Part shown: positions 34,996 to 49,900 of the stretch, piece after piece
How the letters are laid out: every line of letters starts with the position of its first letter
How positions within the stretch are numbered: position 1 is the first letter of the stretch
NCBI GenBank assembly: GCA_037951165.1
Contig: JBBDHG010000061.1
Span: 9,049,001-9,113,000 of the forward strand
Length of the DNA stretch: 64,000 nt
Direction of reading: 5' to 3'
Source: Lophius americanus
Lineage: Eukaryota; Chordata; Actinopteri; Lophiiformes; Lophiidae
Notes under the pieces: model-generated
What the model was told of the DNA's origin: nothing
The model's database searches: none
Seen by the model: only the letters and a program-made list of their open reading frames with translations
Position numbers and translations under genes: made by a program

Positions 34996-37900
34996 TCCTC
35001 ATCTTAACAATGAAAGTCTCTTTAGACTTTCACTCTATGTTTGAACGACTGTACTTGAGTGTAATTGAAAGACTATTTCGCTGCACCTAACTAAAAGCAC
35101 CAACAAAGCTCCTTTGGCAGAAAGTCCCTGTCAGTGCCCTTTGTTTTAAATGTCCTACATTAATTTAAGGTGCTCTGAATTTTCGTGTCAGTTTGCACAT
35201 ATCAGCACAAATTTAGTTTTTCACATAATTGGAGCATCAATTTTCTAGGACGCACATTATCAAGTTTATACTTTATTTGTAATTGTCATTGTCGTCATAT
35301 TTTTAAGATCTCAAAAAAATTACAATGCCATTTCACAAATAATTCAAAAAAATATTAGGTTTATTGACATGGTATTTGAAATTAATCTTATTACTTCTGA
35401 ACAGGCATTCTCAATGTTTTGCCTTGTTATCTTGGTTAACAGAAATATTAATTTCATTTAACAAAATGTGAGGAATAGCAATTATTGTTCGTTTCGTTGC
35501 ACTTCTGAATGAAAGTTGCATATTCTTACTGCTTTTTACCTACTGTGTGATGCCATCTGTGTTTTAGAAAAGTCATTGTGATGCTGTCCTACCTGCATCG
35601 GTATCATAACTCTGTATCGGTTATATTTTCTGTTACCAAATGCAAAGCATGCCATGAGAAACTATTTCACATTAGTTAATTTGACATTGTAAGTTCAAGA
35701 CATAGTTATTGCATAAACGTGACACTTTGTTAGCTGTGCAAGGAACTTGCAAAAACAAACTCTTGAGCTTGTATATGAGACAGCCAAAAGGAAGTCACCC
35801 ATTTCCAGATGAGGCTTGTAACCTTTACAATGCGCTCAGTTGGCTTTGACAGTTGTTTACTGGTGATGTCACTTACTGATAGGAAATATGTCAGTTAACT
35901 GACAGAGCTGACATATTTCTGGTTAAAAGGAATTGTTACCGTTATTTTTTAATGGGTCTGATCTGGGCTGCGATTTGATATAGTTGTTAAAAGGGTTTTT
36001 CTAAGATACTTCACTTGGCTCTGAATCTCAAACCAATGGGTTTTGCTTCTTCTAACATCCTGATACTTTAAGGATCACAATTTTGACACTGCATCTCTTA
36101 TATTCTTGGTGAATCATTTTCTTTATGCACTTTGACATATTTCACTAATATCAGGCAGCACTAAAAATACACTACACTACTACACTATAACACTAAACAT
36201 GTCCAAACAAATGGCATATTCAGGCTGTCAGAAGCATTCTAATCACTTGTTCAAACTGGTATACTTGATGGACACGAAACCCAAATGAAGAGCATTGTTG
36301 ACATCTTTAAGGCCCACTTGCTCAGTTCATTTAATGGTGTCAATCTCTGTCATCCTCTGCCCTTGGCTTGCTTCTCCATAAATAATGAATTCAAAAGAAA
36401 ATAAGCACTTCCAGACACTGGCGGTACACAGCTAGCTTTGTTATTTTTATGTTTGAGACTGAAATATTGCCTTTACAGATTGAAAGAAGAGCTTTATGAG
36501 TGTACAAGAGCAGACGTTGTCAGTATCATTGCAGACCCTAAGCTACATTTTGTGGCCCCAAAACAATTATCACCAGTCATTACCAGCTTTATTAGAGTAG
36601 GGTGACAATTTGTGAAATCCCCTTACTTTTGTTCTTGACGATAGTTAGATGAAGAGATCAACATATAACTGTCATGTCTGTAAAATATGTATGAAGCCAC
36701 CCTCAGCAGCCATTTGGGTTGTGCAGCATGTGTTGTCGATGATATCTAGATGATTGTTAAAGCAGTCTGTGAGCTGACATTATTGGGTATGTCAATCACA
36801 ACAATAAAAGAAAAAAACCCTTGTGACTCCACAAATTCATTGCTTCAATGCAGGACAGACTGCGTGGGGGTCACATGGTGTCCATCCCATCATAGTAGAC
36901 TGAAATTAATGACCAGACAGCATCAGGAAACAAAATCACACTAGCCTTGTCATCTATTTTGTAGATGCAAGAAGTACATCATTGCTTTTATATGACAATG
37001 GCTTGTTTTTGAAATGGTGTATTTTGTGAGAAAAAACATTTTAATATTGTTACTAACAAAATACCAAAAAAGAAGGTGGAGAAAGTTTGTCTCGTTAGGC
37101 TTGGTCAAAAGTGAAATGATTGACTTGCTATTATCTCTAATGAAATCTAATCAAACCGACCCGGTCTTGATTATTTAATCTGTACTGAAGCAGCTATTTA
37201 CATGCTGTAACTACAGCAAACGTCATACTTCACCGCACTTCAGGCAAAAACAGTATCAACAACTCGATATTTAGATTTTCTTTCCCATTCAGTTTGTTAA
37301 TATGTTGAACTAACACAATTTAGTTTAATTAGTGAGCTTTATTGGTGATGGAAGGAGAGTTTTTTACTTCATCTTAAGTGTGAACCAGGCTAGCTGCTGC
37401 TAGCTCGTCATGCAAAACTAACCACTTGTTAGCGAATTGTAGGTTCATTTAATCTAAGGGGATTCTCATGTTAGTTTGCTCAATCACTTTTGTTGGCGGT
37501 TATGGTCTGTCTAGATCAGTTTTTCCTGTATCACGGCTGTCTGTGTCCTTGGACACAATTGTCCTAGTTTGCTAGTTTCCTAGTTGTCCTTAGTTTTGTT
37601 ATTATTCATTCCAACTGGACAGTCATCTTGTAAAAACATTGATCCAAAATCCAAAACATTATGCGTTTGTCTCGACATATGCTCACAATGCCTGAGTACT
37701 GTTGACCAGACTGGGCGTAGGGAAGCACATTTCCTCTGCTGACGGGGCTCTCATTTGGATGCATTCTGGGGTTGGGTAGCAGAAGTACTCTCTGTGTTGT
37801 TAGTGATAAGTGGTTAGTGTTCAACATCGACTTGTAAACAGGAAATGTGTTTTCACCCATAGCGCTGAGTCAGGGAGGGGCCCTTGGGAGTATGTAGCTC

Positions 37901-40900
37901 AAAGTGTTGGTGTGTGTGTTGAAACATGGTGACATTGTTTTGTTTATGTTACATTTAGATTGTTACTCTGTCCTTTTAAGTTAGGATTTTTTTTAGCTAA
38001 TATGTAGCCATGATGTTTCTGTCGTAGAGGTTTATCACAATAACTACAACTGAAATGTTTGCAGGAAGGGATCAAACTGAGAAATGCCTGCAGATCACAT
38101 GACATAAAATAATAATTTTCCCTACCAGTTTGGAAGATATCCAGTAATGGCAAACAGGTCGGCTGTAACAAACAGTGCAAAGAATGTTTAGTGAAATGAA
38201 AACCCACAAACCATCCTCTTTAAACATGCAAAAGGCTGCTAGAAAATTTTAACTGTCGGGTAAAATGTGGAAACAGGAACTAAAAACTCTTGCCATATGT
38301 GCATGAAATAAGACAAATGCTGTTTTCAATGTCTCCTGTGGCAGTGGCTCTTGTCCAAATGAAATAAAAGAACTTATCTGATAGCGGTCACAGGCATTCA
38401 TACGAACCGTTATTCTTGTTTCTCCCTGGCACTCTAATCTTTTTTTATTTTTTTTATCTTTGTCTAGCTGTATATAGGAATGGCAATTTTTAGATAACTT
38501 CCTCAGTTTTATACATTTACTGAGGAGAGCGCCCCCGACTGAACTATCATGGAACAGATTGAAGTGTTTGAAACTTGAATATTCAAGTCGCCAAAGACAT
38601 AGTAAATGTCAAAACAGCAGATTGTACTCACACCCTTTTTCCAGCAAGCTGGTTCCAGGGCTAGTTCAGAGCCAGAGCCTGACTTAGCACTAGTTTGTTG
38701 CTTTTTCGACAGCCTAAGAGCCAGCTCCTGGCTCCCAACACTGGTGCCAGACCAGCATCAACTCTTTGCTAGTCTAGAACCAAAAACCGATTGTGTCATG
38801 GGCTGGGGGCAGGGTAATTGTGACCAACAAGACCGGCGCAAAAAATGATACGACATTTTTAAAACAACCGAGCGAGTGTCATCCGATAAACTAGCAATAA
38901 TATTTCTTTTTGTTTTTTATTTTAAAATTAATAACAAATGTTGGGGTTTTTTGGCTCTGGATTTCAACATAGGCATGCAAAGCCTGTAGCAACGCTTGCT
39001 TGAAGATGATGAGGTCCTCCATCTTTGTTTTTGTGATCAATTATGGCGCGAGCGTTGCTGGGTACACACACAGTGTGGTACTGATGTTGTACAGTGACAT
39101 AATGGCGTGGCTCTGACTTGACTCCCTGCCAATTGAAAAGCAAACGGGTTCTTAGGAGGTGAGTGAGTTGAACCAACTAAGCAGTGGCACCAGCACCGAA
39201 CTAGCACCAGGTTCTTTTAGGTGATGCAGGGGTTTCTGTGGTTTTCCTCTAGTTCTAAAGATCTACCAGTTATCTAGGGGTGGATATCATTTAGGATATC
39301 ATGGGCCACGTTTTTACTGCAGTGTGAACGTTACTGTAGCATTGATGTTTGAAATAATCATCTTGTAAGATCCTTGCAGATAGTAATGTACATGCTTGGA
39401 GAGGAGTATTCAGGAACCAATAAGCAATGCTCCAACATTTTTTTTGTCAAAGGTACCTGGTATTTGACATTTTGGATTTGGTAACAGGCCTATAGGAAAG
39501 TGGCGATGCTACCTGTCACACCTCCTTAAGATTTTACATAGATTATATAAATGTCTTGCTTTCTTATTTACACAATATATGTAAACAATACAGAATAGAC
39601 ACTGTATATTCCAAAGCCATATTATTATTTACATTCAGTTTGAACAAGAAAACACTGAATGCGGTGGTTGTTTGTTATGCAGCAGGAGTATTTAATGATT
39701 GGAAATGTAAAAATAAGGTCCTAGGGCCTTAAGTAGGGAAGCAGGCCAAAAAGTATGGGATTAAAGTTGGCCGTTGCCTGCTACTTAAAGATGGTCGGTA
39801 TCAGAATCAAATTATAATTTTTGGAATTTCACAATATGTTTTCTGTGGGAGATGGTGAAAGGCCTGTCTAGTTTTTCTAACTTGCCTTAAATCTGAGAAA
39901 GCAAAAAATGGTATCCAAGTGTTATATCTGTGTTGTTAATATTGGTGGATAAGCTCTAGACCAGCGGCCCTCAATAGGCGAGCCCGGATGCCGTAAATGC
40001 TGCATCTAAATTCCCTTTTCCGAATAAGAGTTCATTCTTTCGCAAGGAGGTAGTCAAAATCCTTTCGGAATGCCTTTCAGATAGCCGGTCGCTGCATGTA
40101 AGCCGGGGTGACGTAATGCCCCGCTAAGTTTTTTCAGCGACGCAACGCATTTTAAATTTGGCGACTTCAAAACCGTACCGGTCTATATCGGAAAGGGATT
40201 TATTCATTGCAGCTTTGAAATATTTTAAAACATTTGGATGGTTAGATTGGCAAAAAGTCACTTCCTGTCCATGCCCTTTTTGTCGTATTCTTCTTCTGGG
40301 CGATTGTTGGCGGTCAGCATCCAACACACCGAAGCATTATCAGCACCTTATGAACTGTATTGTGAATTGTCTGCGCATGTCTGAAAGTGTTTCGGATTAG
40401 GTAAGTCGAGGCATGTAAACACTGGGTCGAAAAAGATCACAGGTCATGTAAACAGACGACTGACATTGCAATTCAGAAAAGAGAAAAGTGTCTCTTGTAC
40501 ACCCACCTATTTAGTACTGTGTGTGTTTTGGTTAGGTCAGCACGTGTAAATGGGCTGTCATCTCCATGCCAACGATGCGCGGATAGGCTGTTAATGGGTC
40601 GATGACACAACAACAAAAAGCAACTAAGTGCTCACTCAGAGTGGCGTGGGTGCTGAGTGGGTGTTGGGTAAGCACAAGGTGCCTTTTCTCTCATTAAGCA
40701 TTTGATTCCTGAGATCTTGATATATTTGTTTACCAAAGCGTTCTATTGAGGGTTTTGTTTTATTTGAGTATTTATTTGAATTTATGTCGAAATGGCATTT
40801 TGTTTTAGTATGTATTTTTGTTGTTGTTTTGAATGAATAGGACATTTTGCTTTGAATATAACAGTGTTATGGCTTGTGAAATGACCGACTTTGATAAACG

Positions 40901-43900
40901 GACCTTTGACTTGATGAAATTTTTTTTTTGTGGCCCTTAAGATTTGTATTTGAGTACCCCTGCTCTAGACAGTCATTTCTTACAGGAATTAAGTGAAGTC
41001 AGGCTACTCCAAAATACCTTGAGAAAACAAGCATTGTGAGGAAATACAACTTTGATATTGGCATCTGATGCCACTGGCCAGCAATCCTTTTAAGCCGTTA
41101 GATTAGTAGAATTGAAATGAAATGATGTAATTCATTGTAGAATACTATTTACATAATTTAGGTGGGCATGGTCAGACAGAAAAAGCTATTTAAATGTGCC
41201 TGTTTGGTCTATGGAAATAAGGCCGTTTGTATATATATATATGTTTTTTGGAATGCCAAACCTTGGAAAACAGTTCATAGTATAATCTATTAGATGAATT
41301 ATCTTTAGCATTGCAAAGTCTGTAAGACAGAGACTGGGTCAACAGTACATCTGCCCACTAAAGCTGGAAGTGAAAGTGTTGACAAAGTAGGGTTGAAGCA
41401 TATTGAAGGCTCCTAAAGTGTCGCGTTAAACACAATCAATACAAAAGGTCAGCTCAAGAGGCTCTTGATTTCAGATTATTATACCTACAGTACCAGCAGT
41501 GTGCTGGCAAAAAGATGCACAAGGTGCCTTGGTAAAGAATAAAACTAAATCTCACCTATGAATGTCTAGTGGTAAACAACAACTTCCTTTGTGTTTGTTA
41601 TTTCAGTCTGAGCCTTGCCAGGCTTAACACTCAATGTGGTGGATTAGTTAGATGATTATGCCCAAAAGTCATTTGCAAACATAATCTGGAAAACATGAAT
41701 ATCTACCGAATCAATCCAGTTGATGCTGAGATACTTCCCTTCAAAGACATCACCGTGTCGATGTTCAGTGAAGGAGGTTTTCCTGCTTGGATTGTCAGAA
41801 ATATAGAAGTATAGATATAGCCATTTCTGAAAGTTTTGTAGTTTGTCAGTGTTTGTATAATTATGACGAAAGTTTTTTAAGGATTAAAGAAGTGAGTAAG
41901 GAAGGGGATTTGGGAATGTCTGTCCATCACGTTATCTTAAGGGACAACCCATTAGATTTTGGAGTGGATGCAAAATAGGGGGAGGAGTCAGACATTTGAT
42001 TTCATTTTCTTCAACATTGCGGGAAAAAGTTTGTCAACAGTTTCTGCCTGTTCTGGCTTCGATGTCCATGTGAAATAGGGGCTGATGTTTTGTAATAATT
42101 GGGAATCCGAGGTGCTATAGCGGTGGTTTGTGCTCTATTGAGTGTTTTTGTTATTCATGAATAAGAAGAATATGTGCACCAAATAAAAAGTGAAACCTTC
42201 TTAAGTGGCATAATTATTTTTTTTTTCCCTGGCAGAGCATTCGCTCGTCACGTTTTAAACTCCTGTACTACAGTCATCTTTATGTAATTTTTATGAATTT
42301 TAATTTTACAGCCATAATCTACATCTTCCAGCTCTATTTTCTTTTCAGTATTTTTTTCGTGAACATCGCTTCAGAAATAAAAGTTGTTTTTTACGCAAAA
42401 AAAACGACTAGCTGTATGTACTAAAATAATATTAATCTCCGTAAAAGGGTTTTATAGTCATTTCAGCAGACTAAAAATTGCAAATTTAATTCAAGAAAAT
42501 CCTCTAATCCTCTCGGTAAACCTAAGCCGGTCTGATTATTTCAGGTCACAAAGTTTCACTCATATAAAATACCTCATAGATATGATAAAATCAAACATCC
42601 AATGTTCTAGCCGTTGCTGGATATTGCGGTGCCTCAGTCCCATCTGTCTGTAATACCATCATGCTTTCTGAGGGAAAATCCCCTTATCCTCCTCCGCAGC
42701 AGGTGTAACGTCTGAACAAGACAAATGAAGCCAGCTAATGACTCTCAGTGTTCAGCCTTCTACAGGCAGCAGTGATACATGGGGCGACCATGGCTCAGTT
42801 GGTAGAGCGGTTGTCCACTTAAAGTCAGTGGTTCAATCCCTGGCCACTGCAGTCCACATGTCGAAGTGTCCTTGAGCAAGATACTGAACCCCAAGTTGCT
42901 CCCAATGGCTGTTCCATTGGTGTGGGAATGATTGCGTGAATGGTTACTGCTCATGATGAGCATGTGGTGCCTTGAGTAGTCAAGTAGACTAGAAAAGCGC
43001 TGTATAAGTACAGTCCATTTACCATTTACCATACATGCTGCAGGAGTGAAAAAATTGTAAATTCTATCAAATGTTAATAATAAGAATAATAATACATTTT
43101 ATTTATAACGCAATTTACATTTGGATTAAAACTCAAAGGGATACAAGGTAAAAGCAGATGAAAGCATTAATAATAAAAAATAAAAATAAAATAATATAAA
43201 AATATTACCAAAAGCAGCAATATTAATTAAAAGTTATAGGGTAGAAAATATTGTCATAGAATACTTAAAAAATATTAGTAGATGAATAGCCAGAAGGCTC
43301 TAATCAAATTGATTTAATTAATCTCCACACTGCTAATATTTGTGTTTGTGTATGTGGGTTGTAGTAGATCTCTGAGCCATCTGTTATGATGCTTTATTCT
43401 TGGTGTTCCCACACTGCTTGCTGCGCTCCATTAGGACAAACTGCCCTATGGGGTTTGAGTACTTTGCCATATATTGGACCATCTCAGTGGGGCAAATTTC
43501 AAAATGGCTAATCGACTTTGCGAAGATGTACAATACACTATTTGGACTTTGTCACACAAAGTGACGTGGCAACTTGTTTTTATCTTAAGCCGCAACTCTG
43601 GCTATGGCGCAGAAAACATTACTATCTCGTTTAATATTGCCTGTCTTTTTTGTTATTTTTTGCTCATTAGGAATACTATTCAGAGCAGGGACGAACGGCA
43701 CAGCCCGTGAAGACATGGCATCATTATGGAGGTTTTGTTTTCGGTTATCTAATGGAGTGAGTGGGTGATTAATTCTGATTGGCTCGGGGCTGTGCTTTAT
43801 TTTCACATAATCCACAAAGAACTACTAAATTTGAATGAGATTGCATTGTTTGTGGCTGATGGCAAAATGCTATCGTGGCAAATAAATGATTACTCAAAGC

Positions 43901-46900
43901 ACATTAGCTGCTTAGCAAAATGAGTCATGTTATAATGCATTATTATAATTTTAATTTATTGTAACAGGTGTTAATTCTTTTCATGGCACAAATCAGATAA
44001 GCAATTACTAAAAAATCTTTGTTGTACAGAGACTGCTAATGAAAGTTTGCAATAACCGAATCAAACAAAGGTAGTTTAAATAAGACAGTTATCATGATTT
44101 TTTAGATACAAAATGCCACCTATAATGACTACAACAGTCTCTAACAATGCACCCATAGATAATAAGCGTCCGTAAGTCATAGAAACACTTCTGCTGCTAT
44201 GACCTACTGCAAAAACAATGAATAGACAAATTCGTTTGCAGGACCTAATGTTGCCTTAAAGGTCAGCTCTATTTCTCCGGCCCGGTTACTTCTTGTATCT
44301 ACCCACATTTTTTATAAGGATAGACTTGTTCCTTACATCACACTACTAGATTTCTGCCCAAGCTGCCTCATCGATATAGGTGTTAAACAGTGATATGTGT
44401 AACACACCAATGAGTGTACCAGTGAGAATGAGTTCAATAGATTAAAAATTATATTTGATCTTCGCTAAAAGACACATGAAGAATAAGAATAGGATGAATT
44501 TCTGTAGAACTGCACATGCACGTATGTGTCATTAACCATCATACAGTGGCTATATGTGGTATTATCACAGTGCTAAGAAAATTCTGTACTGCCAGAGGCC
44601 TAGTGGATAGACTGGCAACCAACTTCCTCAAATCCCATTTGAGATTCTCTGGGATTCGAGTCAGGGCTTTCAGTCAGACCTTCCCGTCATTGTCTTTTGG
44701 CAATATCCAATGATACCCAAGTTTCAGCTTTCTCCAAACGATTGCGTGACATTTTCTTGTAGGATTTCCTGATCCTCAATAGAATCCATGGATGTCAAGC
44801 GTCCGAGGAAGCAAAGCAGTTGCAAAGAATCACCGAGCCACCGCTGTATTTAACTTCAATGATCCATAGTCTCAAAACATCCCGCGTCATTTCATCACTC
44901 TGCATAACAGCATTCTTAATTTTGTGTGTCTAATCTAGATGGTACTGAGTTGTCTCTGAGCTACTAGAGTGACTATTACTTTTGCTTTTAGCTCAGCAGT
45001 GGTGTACATCATGGAATTTAGGCAAGAAAATACTTGAGTAAAGTAAAATTTTAAAAGAAAAAAATCTTTTGGAAATATGTTGCCAAAATGATGGTTCTTT
45101 AACCTTAATAACATCTTATTTGCAAATATGTGCTTTTTTACAGATACTATTCAGGGTTGAATTATTTTGAGACTGCAGCAGCTAATTGAGAAGCATTTCG
45201 TGTTGAATGGGGGGCAATTGAGCTATTTAAGCTGTTGTGCAATCTGCCTATTGCAAACCACCGATCAATATTCTCCCAATAAGCCTTTCATTCGTATAAT
45301 GGGGATTTGGCCTCAAACTGTAATGTGGGATATTTGTGGTAATGTGTGCCACATTCCTGCAGACGGCTGGTGTAGTCCAGTGGATTAAATAAAGCATTTC
45401 ACTGATGTGATATATTGACTGAAATGGTGAATGTTAACTTTCAGAACTGCAGTCACACACTCTATTCACTCCCAGTACTCCTAAGCCTAGGGACGCTGCC
45501 CAGATCCATCAAGTCCCTTCAGAGATTGCCTGCAATGATAGGAGATCTATAAAAAGGCACTAATTAGTTTCTAAGCACTCCAGACTAATAATGCAATAGT
45601 TTCCCTCTTTTAGTTAATGAAATGGGGACAAAGGCGCTGCCTTTCTTTTCTTTTTCCTGTCTGTTACACTGAAAAGGGGGGACTTTTTTTTAAGACCAAA
45701 CTTCTTGTCACTATCTATCGGTTATGGCATCTGCCTGCTGCAGAGACGAATTGTTATCAAAGACTGAGATGTCAGAAACCTTCTCTCCCATAAAACAGGA
45801 GTCATAATTTAATATGTGCCTGCATCACTTGTAACAGAATAATCATCAGATTTGGTCCCACGTTAAACCCAATGTGCTTTGAATGCAGACATTATCGTAC
45901 TGAGCACACAATTTTGATGATGGAAATAGATTTTTCATAGCAAAAAATGCTGCTGTTTAAAAAGCAGCAGGGATGCTCCATTTCTTGAACATGTGTTGTG
46001 AATTTGTGTGTGCTTGTTGTAATTTTACTGCTCTCCAGGGATGATTTGTCTTTGTTCATTGACATGTGGAAGCGCTGCATTCTTCTTCTAATAAACAAGG
46101 CCTGGAAGAGGAACGATTGATTTTTATGATCTCCCTTCTCTTTTCGTTTGTAGCATGAAAGCTCTGGTTTCCACGGGAGGGAAAAATGTCCAGGCAGCTT
46201 GTGATTGGTGAGGGTAACACATACTTTGACTGATATGTTCAAAGTTATTGATGCATGCGTGGAATTTTTAATGGTAAACATAACATCTGCTGCCTTAGCA
46301 TGTAAACGCTGCATTTGAGGCTTCAATATGGGAGCACACCAGTAGTGCCCTCTGCTGGACGGTGTCTCTCACCTCTCTCTCACAAAGCTGGCTCTTCCTG
46401 GCTTTGTCGTTCCAGGCTCTTTTCCCACGTGGATGACCCCTTCCTGGATGACCCTCTGCCCAGAGAGTATGTGTTATATCTCCGACCTAGTGGGCCACTA
46501 CTTCAGCAGCTGTCACACTTCTGGCAGCAGTCTCGGGTCTCCTGTGGCAAGAATAAGGCACACAACATCTTCCCCCACATCACCCTCTGCCAGTTCTTTA
46601 TGGTCAGTGCAGATATTGTCACGGACAGAGCTGGAATTGTTCCTTTGTCTCGCAGGGTACAGCAGTAATACGTTTCCAATTCTCTCTATTCTCAGTGTGC
46701 CGACGGGAAGGTAGAATCTCTGTCCGATGCTCTGCAGTCCACCATGACTAAGTGGAAGGCTCGTATACCCATGCCCCTCCCACTGGAGCTCTACACCTCC
46801 TCAACCTTCATAGGTCTCTTTGTGAAGGAGCAGTTGGCAGAGGTGCTGAAAGGTTTCGCAGCTGACTTTGCCACTGAAGCAGCTGCCAAAGCAGGTTGAG

Positions 46901-49900
46901 GCTCAATTGGACTTTCAACACTGTGTAATATTTGTGCCCCCCCCCGCCAAGTTGCACTCTCGGTGCATTTAAATCTTTCGGTCAACACTTCAAAATATTG
47001 TTAACACTCCACCATCTCTTTGATTATACATGCTATGTACACATTTCTTTATGTTTTGTACAGATGTCAATGTGGAGAACCATAAAAAACAACTCCATGT
47101 CACTTTGGCATACCACTTCCAAGCCAGTCACTTTCCAATTTTGGAGAAGATGGCCAAAAGCGTGGATGTGTCTTCCGGATGCGACTGGCAGGCTGTGCTC
47201 TTCTCCCGTGATATTCGCTTTGCAAATCATGAGGTAAGTTAGCCCACCTTGGGGTCAGTCTTCCTGTTAACTCATTTTACATTTGTCTGATCAGTTGGCT
47301 TTATTACAAAAATAGGTCTGCGTTAATGTCTAATGGCTGACATCATCTGCCTCCTGTAGACACTGCAAGTCATGTACCCGTATGTGCCTCAGAATGACGA
47401 TGAGCTCGAGCTTCTGCCAGGAGACTTTATCTTCATGTCTCCGGTGGAGCAGAGCAGTGCAAGTGAAGGGTGGGTGTACGGCACCTCGCTTGGCACCGGG
47501 CTGTCAGGCCTACTGCCTGAGAACTATGTCAACCGTGCCGATGAATCTGACACCTGGGTTGTCCATGGGTAAGGAAGCACAATATTCTCAGGTCCCTTTT
47601 TAATATTGTTCATAAGCAGCAATGCTGAGAGAATACGAGATTAGACTAAACACACGTAGTTAATTAATTAATCTTTAACAATGGCAGTTTTAGGGCAGGT
47701 TTTGAACTAGTACCAAATTTGGAAATGACTGAGAGCGATTCCATGGGCAACTGGAACTGATCTCAGAATGGAACCAAAACCTTTCTGGTCTTGAAACAAC
47801 CACTAGTTGTGGCATTGGCAGGAAGCAGGTGTATCAGAACAAACCAAATCTAATGACCACTATCTTATTCTTCTTTTTTTCGGAATTTAGCGACGGGGTC
47901 ATGGGTGACCCAGGTTCATCGATTCTCATTGAAGCAAAAGCGAGCCCATGTCGTCAGATCCTACAGATAAGCCATTGTAGAATATTTGCTGAAATGGCCA
48001 TGGCAGCCTTTGAAGTTTATGATCGGAATCAAATAACTTACGTATTGCTGTAACATCATATCTTGTCCATGCCTATATTGATTGGCCTGTGTCAATTTTT
48101 CATGATATTGGCAAAGCATTTAGAAATGTAACTTCGAAGAAAGTGAAAAAGACATTGAGAATCTGCGTCTGTACATGGATCTCCATACAAAATTTCAAGT
48201 TGGCAACTTGATAGAGAAAGGCATACATAAAACTAGAAAAAAACATTCAGTGAGCGCAAACCGACGTCGAGACACAACAGTACTGAGGGTTTAGGAAAAA
48301 TTCATGCTGATTTCTCCATTAATGTCTTAGTTATTGCCAGCCTGTAAACCCACTGACAACTCAAACAAACTCTCTGAGTATCCCTAAGATCACATCTATT
48401 GCCAGTCCCATGCCCCGATAAATGGTAGGATTGGGCATCCAACGTAGAAACCCATGCCAAATCAATATGCAGAACGAGATGATCCGCTTTGACAACCCCT
48501 AAAAGGGGAAAGGGCCAAAAGAAATTGCTTTACTCTGTAGCTGGTCGTCTCCAGTGCCTTCCACTTCAGCGTGTATGTTCAGCCCACTGCACTACCCCAA
48601 AAGAAACATCAAAGGGCAAAGGTAGCTATAGCCACATTGTGACGTCACTACTCTAAATTTATTATTTTATTGAAATGTATTTTAAATGCTGTGAAACAAG
48701 TAACGTCAAACATTTTATCACCAAAGGTGTGTCAAAAATTACTTCCTAAAAAATTCCTTGCAAATCCATCACGCAGTTTTTCTGTAATCTTGCTCAAACA
48801 AACAAGCAAACAGACAAACAAACACACAGGAGTGAAAATATAATCTTCTTGGCGGATTGACAAACAAGCATTGGTGATACTTAACCTGTCGATCCTTAGC
48901 GGAGGAGATGAAGGGATGTTTCCTGCCTGAAAGTGTAATGCGAAAGAAAAGACAATGAATCATCTTCTCCATATCAATCAATCAATCAATCTTTATTTAT
49001 ATAGCGCCAATTCACAACAACAGTTGTCTCAACGTGCTTTCCAGAAAGAGCAGGTCTAGACCAAACTTTATATATAATTATCTACAGGACCCAACAAATT
49101 CCTCCTTGAGCAAGCACTTGGCGACAATGGCGAGAAAAAAACGCCCTTTAACGCGCAGAAATCTCGAGCAGATCCAAGACTCAGGGTGGGCGGCCTACTG
49201 CCAACGCCGGTCGGGTTTGAAAAAAAAAGAGAGTGAGAGCGAGAAAGAGAGAGACACAGGTGAGGAGAGATACAGACGGGGGAAAAGCAGCAAAGATATC
49301 AGGTATAATCCAAGTTCTCCAACCGCTCCATGGTCGGGCCGCGGCAGCAGCAGGGATCCCAGGTTGATAATAACATTAATATTAATGTAACATTTAGCAA
49401 TAGCTTATGGGGAAATACTATACAATAATAATACCAACAATAATCATCATCATGAGCATCTTGTGATCATTGGACATCGAGCAGGTCCACAGCAGCAGAT
49501 GCAATCACCAACCATGTGACCTTACAGGGCGAGAAAACACAAAGACTCCAGGGAAGAAGTCAAGTTAGTAACATGCATTTAATCCATTAACATGCATTAA
49601 ACCATTTAACATGCATTAATCCATTTAAGATGCATTGAAGTGAGTGGGATGTATAAAGAGGGACAGTGAGAGAGGAAGAGAGAAAAGCTCGGTGCATCAT
49701 GGGAGATTCCCTAGCAGTCTAAACCTATAGCAGCATAGCTGAGAGCTAGCTTATGCCAGCCCTAATTATAAACTTCATCATAAAGGAAAGGATCCCATTC
49801 TACTTCTGGAGACTCTAGGGACTGCCAGTAACCCTGCATGCTGGGAGCGCAGAGTTCTGATTGGACAATATGGAGCTATGAGCTCTTTCAGATACATTGG

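Larger units (their letters stand above)
32578..46153 (+). other. Intron 1 of ubash3b (13.6 kb)
   Basis: Donor GTGAGT after the UBA-start exon and acceptor TTCGTTTGTAG before the 54-nt exon 2. It holds a TA microsatellite (34961-34993), a possible TIR element (38630-39215), a hAT-type element (39962-40962), a SINE (42782-43033) and a possible second SINE (44595-44725). ORFs inside (none above about 95 codons) show no domain I recognise. The long first intron could hold regulatory elements, but none can be identified by eye. Confidence 0.85.

Noticed and set aside
39001..40400. Coding potential of the 70-80-codon ORFs around the hAT-type element
   Set aside because: They start or end within transposon sequence and show no transposase motif.
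42782..42855. tRNA gene suggested by box A and box B
   Set aside because: The tRNA-like head is fused to a SINE body; the same applies at 2745 and 7571. No intact cloverleaf was found.
30700..46153. miR-100/let-7a/miR-125b cluster, which lies near UBASH3B in human
   Set aside because: I looked by eye for the mature sequences on both sides of the gene and saw none within the window; it may lie outside.
47690..47830. Second copy of the 38.6 kb element
   Set aside because: Words such as GAACTAGTACC are similar, but no ordered match or end could be followed.
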